The position numbers and the translations under genes are program-made. From contig CAWUSA010000014.1 in the NCBI GenBank assembly GCA_963925545.1, forward strand, positions 47,426-111,425: a DNA stretch of 64,000 nucleotides, written 5' to 3'. The stretch is from TMED14 sp963925545 (lineage in GTDB: Bacteria > Bacteroidota > Bacteroidia > Flavobacteriales > Schleiferiaceae). The first letter of the stretch is position 1; the number at the start of each line of letters is the position of its first letter. Of this stretch, positions 1 to 7,038 are shown one piece after another. The notes beneath the pieces were generated by a model, which worked only from the letters and a program-made list of their open reading frames with translations, had not been told where the DNA came from and made no database searches.

Positions 1-37
1 TATACCGCTACTAATCCATTGAATTGAAGTATCCATC

Positions 38-154
38 ATGAAAGTAAGAGCATCACTAAAAAAGCGCAGTGCGGATTGCCAAATTGTCCGTAGAAAAGGG
101 CGGCTTTACATCATTAACAAAAAGAACCCCAAGCTCAAGCAGCGCCAGGGATAA
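38..154 (+). CDS. rpmJ: 50S ribosomal protein bL36 (zinc-free form)
   Basis: Encodes a 38-residue basic protein beginning MKVRASLKKRSADC and ending KQRQG, the standard start and end of bL36, a small large-subunit ribosomal protein. Zinc-binding bL36 carries Cys11, Cys14, Cys27 and His33. Here only Cys14 remains; the others are Ser11, Asn27 and Leu33, so this is the C-minus, zinc-independent form. It lies 17 bp upstream of rpsM, as in the spc/alpha operon order. The upstream part of the operon (infA, secY expected) is outside the window. There is no Shine-Dalgarno sequence before the ATG; two ATTGAA-type motifs at 18-29 precede it. Confidence 0.96.
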   Translation: MKVRASLKKRSADCQIVRRKGRLYIINKKNPKLKQRQG

Positions 155-171
155 TTGATCATTGAATAGAC

Positions 172-549
172 ATGGCACGTATAGCAGGCATTGACCTACC
201 AAAAAACAAGCGCGGAGAAATCGGCTTGACGTATATCTACGGTATTGGCCGTTCCAAATCTCGTGAGATTCTGGAATTAGCTAAGATTGATGTAAACATC
301 AAAGTCCAAGATTGGACTGATGAGCAAGTTCAATCGATCCGTAACTTTATTTCTGAAGACATGACTGTCGAAGGTGAATTGCGTTCAGAAACTCAAATGA
401 ACATCAAGCGATTGATGGATATTGGTTGCCAACGTGGCATCCGTCACCGTAATAGTTTGCCACTTCGTGGTCAGCGTACCAAGAACAATTCTCGCACGAG
501 AAAGGGTAAGCGTAAAACGGTTGCGAACAAGAAAAAGGTCACCAAATAA
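172..549 (+). CDS. rpsM: 30S ribosomal protein uS13
   Basis: 125 residues starting MARIAGIDLPKNKRGEIGLTY, a textbook uS13 N-terminus. uS13 sits in the head of the small subunit and contacts the P-site tRNA and bridge B1 through its basic C-terminal tail, here rich in Lys/Arg (TRKGKRKTVANKKKVTK). The helix-hairpin-helix part (YGIGRSKSREIL) lies near residues 22-34. Length is normal. It is co-transcribed with rpmJ, rpsK, rpsD, rpoA and rplQ. The start is preceded by ATTGAAT at 161-167, not by a Shine-Dalgarno. Confidence 0.98.
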   Translation: MARIAGIDLPKNKRGEIGLTYIYGIGRSKSREILELAKIDVNIKVQDWTDEQVQSIRNFISEDMTVEGELRSETQMNIKRLMDIGCQRGIRHRNSLPLRGQRTKNNSRTRKGKRKTVANKKKVTK

Positions 550-562
550 AAACTGATTGACG

Positions 563-943
563 ATGGCAAAATCGACCAAAAAACGCCGTGTGAAAGTTGA
601 AGCTGTGGGTGAAGCACACATTAGCTCAACATTTAACAACATCATAATTGCCCTGACCAACACACAAGGTCAAGTGATCTCATGGTCATCTGCAGGCAAA
701 ATGGGATTTCGCGGTTCCAAGAAAAACACCCCTTACGCTGCACAAGTTGCTGCTGAAGATGCTGCTGAAGTAGCAAAGGAAGCTGGACTACGCAAAGTAA
801 AGGTTTACGTGAAAGGTCCAGGTAATGGTCGCGAAAGCGCCATCCGAAGCCTACACAATACGGGCATCGAAGTCACTGAAATCATTGACATCACGCCAAT
901 TCCCCACAACGGATGTCGTCCATCCAAGCGCCGTCGCGTTTAA
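563..943 (+). CDS. rpsK: 30S ribosomal protein uS11
   Basis: 126 residues from the ATG at 563 (MAKSTKKRRVKVEAVGEAH). A TTG two codons upstream is in frame, but the ATG gives the family-standard start. uS11 sits on the platform of the 30S subunit near the Shine-Dalgarno/anti-Shine-Dalgarno groove. Conserved blocks are visible: STFNNIIIALTN near residue 23, the GPGNGRESAIRSL region near residue 88 and the C-terminal IPHNGCRPSKRRRV. The gap to rpsM is 13 bp and ATTGACG directly abuts the start codon. Confidence 0.98.
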   Translation: MAKSTKKRRVKVEAVGEAHISSTFNNIIIALTNTQGQVISWSSAGKMGFRGSKKNTPYAAQVAAEDAAEVAKEAGLRKVKVYVKGPGNGRESAIRSLHNTGIEVTEIIDITPIPHNGCRPSKRRRV

Positions 944-964
944 CCGATTAATTGAATAACTGAT

Positions 965-1570
965 ATGGCACGTTACCGTGGTCCCCTAACTAAGATTGCT
1001 CGCCGATATGGAGAGCCAATTTTTGGCGCAGATAAGTCACTTGACAAGCGCAATTACCCTCCTGGTCAGCATGGCTTCCGTCGCAAGCGCGGCAAGAAGT
1101 CAGAATACTCTATGCAGCTTGCTGAAAAGCAAAAAGCAAAGTACACATACGGCATCCTTGAGAAGCAGTTCCGCATCTTGTTTGACAAGGCGCAGCGTTC
1201 AAAAGGTGTTACTGGTGAAGTTTTGCTTCAACTGTGTGAAAGCCGTTTGGATAATGTGGTTTACAAGCTGTCGATTTCGCCCACACGTCGTGGTGCTAGA
1301 CAGTTGGTATCTCACCGTCACATCACGATCAATGGTGAGGTATTGAATATCCCATCATACCAAGTAAAGTCTGGTGATGTCATTGCTGTACGTGAGCGTT
1401 CTAAGTCCATGTCTGCAATTACTGAATCCTTGACTAATCTCGAGTCACCTCAACCTTGGTTGGAGTGGAATTCAGCTACTATGGCAGGAACAATGCTCTC
1501 CGTTCCTCAGCGTGACATGATCACCGAAAACATCAAGGAGCAGCTAATCGTCGAACTTTATTCCAAGTAA
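965..1570 (+). CDS. rpsD: 30S ribosomal protein uS4 (zinc-free form)
   Basis: 201 residues. uS4 binds the five-way junction of 16S rRNA and starts assembly of the 30S body. The N-terminus (MARYRGPLTKIARRYGEP) lacks the cysteine cluster of zinc-binding uS4 variants. The S4 RNA-binding domain lies in the middle (CESRLDNVVYKLSISPTRRGA, about residues 91-111, then QLVSHRHITINGEVLNIPSY). It belongs to the alpha operon, 21 bp after rpsK and 2 bp before rpoA. ATTGAAT at 951-957 precedes the start. Confidence 0.98.
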   Translation: MARYRGPLTKIARRYGEPIFGADKSLDKRNYPPGQHGFRRKRGKKSEYSMQLAEKQKAKYTYGILEKQFRILFDKAQRSKGVTGEVLLQLCESRLDNVVYKLSISPTRRGARQLVSHRHITINGEVLNIPSYQVKSGDVIAVRERSKSMSAITESLTNLESPQPWLEWNSATMAGTMLSVPQRDMITENIKEQLIVELYSK

Positions 1571-1572
1571 AT

Positions 1573-2565
1573 ATGGCAATTCTTCAATTTCAAAAACCTG
1601 ACAAAGTCATTCTGAACAACACAACGGACACAGAAGGCCAATTTGAATTCCGACCACTCGAGCCGGGTTATGGTCTAACTGTAGGCAATGCGCTTCGCCG
1701 TGTTCTGTTGAACTCACTTGAAGGCCATGCTTTCACCTCACTTCGCATCAGCGGCGTTGAGCATGAGTTCTCTACCATCACTGGTGTCGTGGAAGATGTC
1801 ACAGAAATCATCCTTAACCTCAAGCAAGTTCGCTTGAAGCGCCAGATCGAGGAAAGTGACAATGAAACAGTCAAAGTATCCATCACAGGTCAAGAAACCT
1901 TGACTGCTGGTGATTTGGGTTCTTTCATGTCTGCATTCCAAGTGCTCAACCCTGAGTTCGTGATTTGCCAGATGGACAAGTCTGTGACTTTGGAGATTGA
2001 ATTGACCATTGAAAAGGGTCGTGGCTATGTGCCTTCAGAGGAAAACAAGAAAGTAGATGCTCCTTTAGGAACGATTGCTATTGATTCCATCTACACCCCA
2101 ATCAAGAATGTCAAGTACAACGTTGAGAACTTCCGCGTAGAGCAGAAAACTGACTTTGAAAAGTTGATTTTTGACATTGTGACTGATGGCAGCGTATCCC
2201 CAAAGGAAGCTTTGACGGATGCAGCAAGCATTTTGATTCAGCACTTTTACCTGTTCACTGATGAGCGAATGATTCCTGAGGATCAGCCAACAGCTGAAAC
2301 TGAGAGCTATGACGAGGAAGTCTTGGAGATGCGCAAGCTCTTGAAGAAGTCCTTGGTCGAGCTGGAGTTGAGTGTTCGCGCACTGAACTGCCTCAAGGCT
2401 GCAGAAGTTGAAACCGTAGCTGACTTGGTTTCATACTCTAAGGCTGATTTGATGAAATTCCGCAACTTCGGCAAGAAGTCACTCACGGAGTTGGAGGATG
2501 TGGTAGCAAAACTTGGTCTAGCCTATGGCATGGACACAAGCAAGTATAAACTAGATAAGGACTAA
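1573..2565 (+). CDS. rpoA: DNA-directed RNA polymerase subunit alpha
   Basis: 330 residues, usual length. The N-terminal dimerisation domain (about 1-230) contains the conserved GNALRRVLLNSLEGHA stretch near residue 38. The C-terminal domain (about 250-330) has SVRALNCLKAAEVETVADLV and FRNFGKKSLTELEDV, keeping the Arg and Asn that in E. coli (R265, N268) contact UP-element DNA and activators. The two are joined by an acidic linker (DEEVLEMRKLLK). Alpha assembles the core polymerase. It starts only 2 bp after rpsD and shows no Shine-Dalgarno, so it probably relies on translational coupling. Confidence 0.98.
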   Translation: MAILQFQKPDKVILNNTTDTEGQFEFRPLEPGYGLTVGNALRRVLLNSLEGHAFTSLRISGVEHEFSTITGVVEDVTEIILNLKQVRLKRQIEESDNETVKVSITGQETLTAGDLGSFMSAFQVLNPEFVICQMDKSVTLEIELTIEKGRGYVPSEENKKVDAPLGTIAIDSIYTPIKNVKYNVENFRVEQKTDFEKLIFDIVTDGSVSPKEALTDAASILIQHFYLFTDERMIPEDQPTAETESYDEEVLEMRKLLKKSLVELELSVRALNCLKAAEVETVADLVSYSKADLMKFRNFGKKSLTELEDVVAKLGLAYGMDTSKYKLDKD

Positions 2566-2572
2566 TTGAATC

Positions 2573-3073
2573 ATGCGTCACGGAAAAAAATTCAACCACT
2601 TAGGCCGCACACCATCTCACCGAAAGGCGATGTTGAGCAATATGGCGGTATCTCTGATCATGCATAAACGGATCAATACCACCTTGGCTAAAGCCAAAGA
2701 ACTCCGCAAATATGTTGAGCCATTGGTGACTCGCTGCAAAGTTGACAGCACCCACAATCGCCGAACTGTCTTCTCCTATTTGAAGGATAAGTATGCAGTA
2801 ACTGAACTCTTCCGCGAGGTGTCAGTTAAGATTGCTGATCGCCCTGGCGGCTACACACGCATCATTAAGACGGGTAATCGTCTTGGTGACAATGCGTCTA
2901 TGGCTATGATCGAGCTCGTTGATTACAACGATTTGTATGGCAATGAGCCCACGAAAAGTAAATCCACCCGCCGCAGCAAGAAAGCTGTAGCTGTTGAAGC
3001 AGAGCCAACTGCTGAAGTAGCCACAGAGTCACCTGCTGATGCAAAGGAAAACACCGAGGAGAACGCTGAGTAA
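2573..3073 (+). CDS. rplQ: 50S ribosomal protein bL17 with acidic tail
   Basis: 166 residues. The first ~118 residues (MRHGKKFNHLGRTPSHRKAM...) are typical bL17, which lies near the polypeptide exit of the large subunit. They are followed by a low-complexity tail of about 45 residues, first Lys/Arg/Ser-rich and then Glu/Ala-rich, absent from E. coli bL17 but usual in Bacteroidota. It is the last gene of the operon, and a strong intrinsic terminator follows within 30 bp. ATTGAAT at 2565-2571 stands one base before the ATG and overlaps the rpoA stop codon. Confidence 0.97.
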   Translation: MRHGKKFNHLGRTPSHRKAMLSNMAVSLIMHKRINTTLAKAKELRKYVEPLVTRCKVDSTHNRRTVFSYLKDKYAVTELFREVSVKIADRPGGYTRIIKTGNRLGDNASMAMIELVDYNDLYGNEPTKSKSTRRSKKAVAVEAEPTAEVATESPADAKENTEENAE

Positions 3074-3100
3074 TCAACGTGAATCTCGTGCTAACTTGCA

Positions 3101-3131
3101 AAGGATGAGGGTCGCCCCTTGTCCTTTTTTT
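3101..3131 (+). terminator. Rho-independent terminator after rplQ
   Basis: An 11-bp stem (arms 3101-3111 and 3116-3126, two G-U pairs) with a four-base loop is followed by a T tract at 3127-3131. It ends the ribosomal/rpoA operon just before the carA promoter. Confidence 0.88.
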
Positions 3132-3143
3132 ATGCCTGTGAAA

Positions 3144-3151
3144 TACGTTTA
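3144..3151 (+). promoter_or_regulatory. Probable -7 box for carA (TACGTTTA)
   Basis: Seven of eight bases match the Bacteroidota consensus TANNTTTG. The box ends 5 nt before the carA ATG at 3157, so transcription would begin at or next to the start codon. A -33 element is not clear. Confidence 0.5.
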
Positions 3152-3156
3152 ATGCC

Positions 3157-4248
3157 ATGATGAAAAAACAAGCCAGAATACTTCTCCAAGACGGAACGCG
3201 ATTTGCGGGCTATGCCACAGGCATGGACGGCACGGCATCCGGTGAGGTTTGCTTCAATACCGGCATGACAGGCTACCAAGAAATCTTTACAGATCCCAGC
3301 TACAAAGGCCAGATCATGGTGACTGCATCGTCACACATTGGCAACTATGGGGTGACTCTCAATGAATCTGAACATGACAAAGTTCAAATTGCTGGATTGA
3401 TCTGCCGCAGTTTCAGTGACACGGCATCAAGGGCAAGAAGTGACCAGGATTTGACCAGCTTCCTTGCCGATAACCAGACTGTTGCAGTCTCTGATGTTGA
3501 CACGCGAGCCTTGGTGAGACACCTTCGAGAGAAGGGGTCGATGAATGGCGTCATAAGCACAGAGTTGGACTGGGAAGCCATGGAAGTATCCCTGAAGGGG
3601 AGCCCTTCGATGGATGGCCTAGAGCTATGTTCTCTAGTGAGCACCCAAACGGTGTACACTTTGGGTGATGAAAAGGCGCCATACCATGTTGCAGCATTAG
3701 ATCTTGGTGTTAAGCGAAACATCCTGAATTGCTTGGTCAACGAGGGTTGTCATGTCACTGTGTACCCTTATGATACCGATTTCGCTACCCTGTCAGCCAG
3801 CCAACCAGATGGCTATTTCTTAAGCAATGGACCTGGCGATCCTTCAGCATCTCTTGCCTTGATTGAAACCACCAAGTCACTGATTGCTTCAGGCAAGCCG
3901 GTGTTTGGCATTTGCTTAGGTCATCAGATGATTGCATTGGCCAACGGCCTATCCACTTTCAAGATGCACCACGGTCACCGTGGGATCAATCACCCCGTTA
4001 AAAACCTTTTGACAGGCAAAGGGGAGATCACCTCGCAAAATCACGGCTTTGCTGTGAACATGGATGATGTCATGGCTCATGATGAGCTTGAGCTCACCCA
4101 CAAACACCTGAATGATGGAACTGTGGCAGGTATTCGCATGACCAAGATCCCTGTGTTCAGTGTGCAATACCACCCAGAAGCTTCACCAGGACCACACGAT
4201 TCGCACTACCTATTCAAGCAGTTCACCGACAACATGTCAAAAAATTAA
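3157..4248 (+). CDS. carA: Carbamoyl-phosphate synthase small (glutaminase) subunit
   Basis: 363 residues. It hydrolyses glutamine and channels ammonia to CarB for carbamoyl phosphate, feeding arginine and pyrimidine synthesis. The N-terminal CPSase small-chain domain (FNTGMTGYQEIFTDPSYKG near residue 33) is followed by a class I glutamine amidotransferase domain. The triad is present: Cys253 in GICLGHQ, and His339 and Glu341 in YHPEASPGPHD. carB is not in the window. The start could be the first ATG (3157) or the next codon (3160). eno follows after 5 bp, so a carA-eno-citrate synthase operon is likely. Confidence 0.96.
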   Translation: MMKKQARILLQDGTRFAGYATGMDGTASGEVCFNTGMTGYQEIFTDPSYKGQIMVTASSHIGNYGVTLNESEHDKVQIAGLICRSFSDTASRARSDQDLTSFLADNQTVAVSDVDTRALVRHLREKGSMNGVISTELDWEAMEVSLKGSPSMDGLELCSLVSTQTVYTLGDEKAPYHVAALDLGVKRNILNCLVNEGCHVTVYPYDTDFATLSASQPDGYFLSNGPGDPSASLALIETTKSLIASGKPVFGICLGHQMIALANGLSTFKMHHGHRGINHPVKNLLTGKGEITSQNHGFAVNMDDVMAHDELELTHKHLNDGTVAGIRMTKIPVFSVQYHPEASPGPHDSHYLFKQFTDNMSKN

Positions 4249-4253
4249 ATACC

Positions 4254-5534
4254 ATGCCAATCATTAATGGAATCCACGCAAGACAAATCCTCGATTCACG
4301 AGGTAACCCAACTTTGGAGACTGAGGTTTACACGGAGGATGGTTCAATGGGCCGGGCAGCTGTGCCATCAGGGGCGTCAACAGGCGCGCATGAAGCGGTT
4401 GAATTAAGAGATGGTGACATGTCGTACTACCTGGGTAAGTCTGTTTTGCAGGCTGTGGAAAATGTCAATGACACATTAGCAGAAGCTGTGATTGGGCTGG
4501 ATGTGACAGATCAAGCTGAAATCGATCGGATCATGATTGAGGCAGATGGCACGGAGAACAAGGGCAACCTTGGTGCCAATGCTATCCTGTCAGTGAGCAT
4601 GGCTGCTGCGCATGCAGCAGCACAGTCTACCAGATTGCCACTTTACCAATACATAGGCGGTGTCACTGCTGTGACTATGCCAGTCCCCATGATGAATATC
4701 CTCAATGGCGGTTCCCATGCTGACAATTCCATTGACTTCCAAGAATTCATGGTCATGCCAACAGGCGCAGAATCCTTCAGCCATGCCTTGAGAATGGGGA
4801 CGGAAGTGTTTCATCATTTGAAATCGGTCTTGTCGTCCAAGGGCTACAGCACCAATGTGGGTGATGAAGGAGGCTTTGCCCCCAATATCCAAAGCAATGA
4901 AGAGGCCATTGAGTTGGTATTGATGGCGATTGAAAAGGCTGGTTACCGACCTGGCGAGGACATGGGGATTGCCATGGATGCTGCCATGACAGAACTCTAT
5001 GATGCCAAGACGGGTCTCTACACCTTCTCTCATTCAGATCGGAGAACCCTTGATGCCGATGCCTTGATTGACTACTGGGGTGATTGGGTCAACAAATACC
5101 CCATCATTTCTCTGGAGGATGGTTTGGATGAGGACGACTGGTCCGGATGGTCCAAGATGATGACTGCCATGGGGGATAAGGTTCAATTGGTTGGTGATGA
5201 TCTGTTTGTGACCAATGCAAAAAGAGTTGCGAGAGGGATCAAAGAGCAATGTGCCAATTCAGTCTTGGTGAAGATCAATCAGATTGGCACCTTGTCTGAG
5301 ACCATTGATACGGTTCGATTGGCACAGCGCAATGGCATGACCACAGTGATGAGTCATCGCTCGGGTGAAACGGAAGATTCAAGCATTGCAGATTTGGCAG
5401 TTGCTTTGAATACAGGCCAAATCAAAACGGGTTCTGCATCACGCTCTGATCGCATGGCCAAATACAATCAACTGCTGAGAATCGAAGAAATGTTGGGCGA
5501 CTCAGCTGTGTACCCCGGCAAGAATTTGAAATAA
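4254..5534 (+). CDS. eno: Enolase
   Basis: 426 residues. It interconverts 2-phosphoglycerate and phosphoenolpyruvate in glycolysis. The N-terminus (INGIHARQILDSRGNPTLE) and the ASTG loop are typical. The catalytic pair is visible as the Glu in VGDEGGFAP (residue 205) and Lys340 in VKINQIGTLSE. The metal-binding acids are in LEDGLDEDDW and GDDLFVTN, and SHRSGETED binds phosphate. Spacing to the neighbours is 5 bp (carA) and 9 bp (citrate synthase). Confidence 0.98.
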   Translation: MPIINGIHARQILDSRGNPTLETEVYTEDGSMGRAAVPSGASTGAHEAVELRDGDMSYYLGKSVLQAVENVNDTLAEAVIGLDVTDQAEIDRIMIEADGTENKGNLGANAILSVSMAAAHAAAQSTRLPLYQYIGGVTAVTMPVPMMNILNGGSHADNSIDFQEFMVMPTGAESFSHALRMGTEVFHHLKSVLSSKGYSTNVGDEGGFAPNIQSNEEAIELVLMAIEKAGYRPGEDMGIAMDAAMTELYDAKTGLYTFSHSDRRTLDADALIDYWGDWVNKYPIISLEDGLDEDDWSGWSKMMTAMGDKVQLVGDDLFVTNAKRVARGIKEQCANSVLVKINQIGTLSETIDTVRLAQRNGMTTVMSHRSGETEDSSIADLAVALNTGQIKTGSASRSDRMAKYNQLLRIEEMLGDSAVYPGKNLK

Positions 5535-5543
5535 CACCAAACC

Positions 5544-6848
5544 ATGGAACGAATACAAGAAAAGTTCGCTGATAGATTACCAAAAAAGCAAAAGGAAATC
5601 AAGGATTTCTTGAAGGCCCACGGAGAGGAAGTGGTTGGTGAAATCAAGGTGCGTCAATTGTACCAAGGTCAACGCGGCATGCCCGCATTGATTTGCGAGA
5701 CCTCTAAATTGGATCCTGAAGAGGGCATCCGATTCCGAGGTTACAGCATCCCAGAGTTGCAAGAAAAACTACCTACTTACCCGGGTGGTAATGAACCCCT
5801 TCCTGAAGGCTTGTTTTCCCTGTTATTGATGGATGAAATGCCAACCGATGATGATGTTCGTCGCGTGAGCAACAATTGGGCAAGACGTGCCATCGTCCCC
5901 CGCCATGTGTTTGAGGCGATTGATGCCTTGCCATCGTTCTCACACCCCATGACCCAATTCAACGTTGGCATCATGGCACTGAGAACAGAATCGGTATTTG
6001 CTAAGCGCTATGCGGAAGGCATGCCAAAGAGTGAATACTGGGAGGCCACCTATGAGGATGCCATGAACCTGATAGCTCGTTTACCTCGAATTGCGGCTTA
6101 CATCTACCGACGTATGTACCATGAAGGTGAGCATATTGAGCCAGATCCTAAGTTAGATTGGGCAGGAAATTTTGCACACATGCTTGGATTTGACGACCCT
6201 GAATTTCGTGAATTGATGCGTCTGTACATGACCATTCACTCTGATCACGAGGGAGGCAATGTCTCTGCACATGCGGTCCATCTAGTTGGCTCTGCTTTAG
6301 GTGATGCCTACCAGTCATTTTCTGCCGGCATGAATGGCCTTGCAGGTCCACTGCATGGATTAGCCAACCAGGAGGTGATCAAGTGGACGCTTGAAATGCT
6401 GGAAAGCATCGATTCGGACATGCCAACCAAAGAGGACATTGCGACTTACTGTCAAAACACCCTTGACAGTGGCAAGGTGATTCCTGGTTTTGGCCATGCC
6501 GTCTTGCGCAAAACAGACCCCCGCTATATGGCTCAACGTGAATTTGCCATGAAGCACATGCCAGAAGACCCCTTATTTAAGGTCATTGCTGCTGTATATG
6601 AAGTGGTTCCCGCCATCCTTCAAGCAACAGGCAAAGTGAAGAATCCATGGCCTAATGTGGACGCGCACTCTGGCCAGCTCTTGATGCACTATGGCTTGAC
6701 CCAATACGATTTCTACACGGTCTTGTTTGGTGTTTCTCGCTCTCTAGGTACCATGGCGAACTTGATTTGGGATCGTTCCATGGGTATGGCCATTGAGCGC
6801 CCAGGTTCAACCACAACTGACTTGTTGAAAAAGCGATTCAATGCATAG
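5544..6848 (+). CDS. gltA: Citrate synthase, mitochondrial/eukaryotic type
   Basis: 434 residues. It condenses acetyl-CoA and oxaloacetate to citrate. The sequence matches the eukaryotic-type family rather than the usual NADH-sensitive bacterial GltA: SDHEGGNVSAHAVHLVGSAL, GLAGPLHGLANQEV, IPGFGHAVLRKTDPRY, NPWPNVDAHSG and YTVLFGVSRSLG are nearly those of animal mitochondrial synthase. The catalytic residues corresponding to pig His274 (GPLHG), His320 (GFGHA) and Asp375 (VDAHSG) are present. It is the last gene before a clear terminator. The gene symbol is used in the general sense of citrate synthase. Confidence 0.95.
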   Translation: MERIQEKFADRLPKKQKEIKDFLKAHGEEVVGEIKVRQLYQGQRGMPALICETSKLDPEEGIRFRGYSIPELQEKLPTYPGGNEPLPEGLFSLLLMDEMPTDDDVRRVSNNWARRAIVPRHVFEAIDALPSFSHPMTQFNVGIMALRTESVFAKRYAEGMPKSEYWEATYEDAMNLIARLPRIAAYIYRRMYHEGEHIEPDPKLDWAGNFAHMLGFDDPEFRELMRLYMTIHSDHEGGNVSAHAVHLVGSALGDAYQSFSAGMNGLAGPLHGLANQEVIKWTLEMLESIDSDMPTKEDIATYCQNTLDSGKVIPGFGHAVLRKTDPRYMAQREFAMKHMPEDPLFKVIAAVYEVVPAILQATGKVKNPWPNVDAHSGQLLMHYGLTQYDFYTVLFGVSRSLGTMANLIWDRSMGMAIERPGSTTTDLLKKRFNA

Positions 6849-6864
6849 TTGAGTCTACCGAATC

Positions 6865-6892
6865 AAAGGGTTGCGTGAGCAACCCTTTTTTT
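6865..6892 (+). terminator. Rho-independent terminator after citrate synthase
   Basis: A perfect 10-bp stem (6865-6874 with 6879-6888) and a GTGA loop run into a T tract. It closes the carA-eno-citrate synthase unit. Confidence 0.92.
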
Positions 6893-6927
6893 ATGCCTTA
6901 GTGCCTGATTCCTAGGCGCTAAATGAG

Positions 6928-6935
6928 TATCTTTG
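6928..6935 (+). promoter_or_regulatory. Probable rpsA promoter -7 box (TATCTTTG)
   Basis: An exact match to TANNTTTG. It lies between the upstream terminator and rpsA and leaves a leader of roughly 100 nt. No clear -33 TTG was found at the usual distance. The leader could host regulation of bS1, but no structure was recognised. Confidence 0.6.
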
Positions 6936-7038
6936 CGCTCCCATTGGAAGCGTATTCGCAGGCTATTTCAAGGGATCATAATAACAACCTTCAGTGATGA
7001 GCTGCCTGCAGTGTCATTGAATACAAAACCCCAAGCTC

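Noticed and set aside
6936..7038. Possible structured regulatory leader of rpsA
   Set aside because: The ~100-nt leader shows no convincing stem or ribosomal-protein binding motif by eye, so no element is called.
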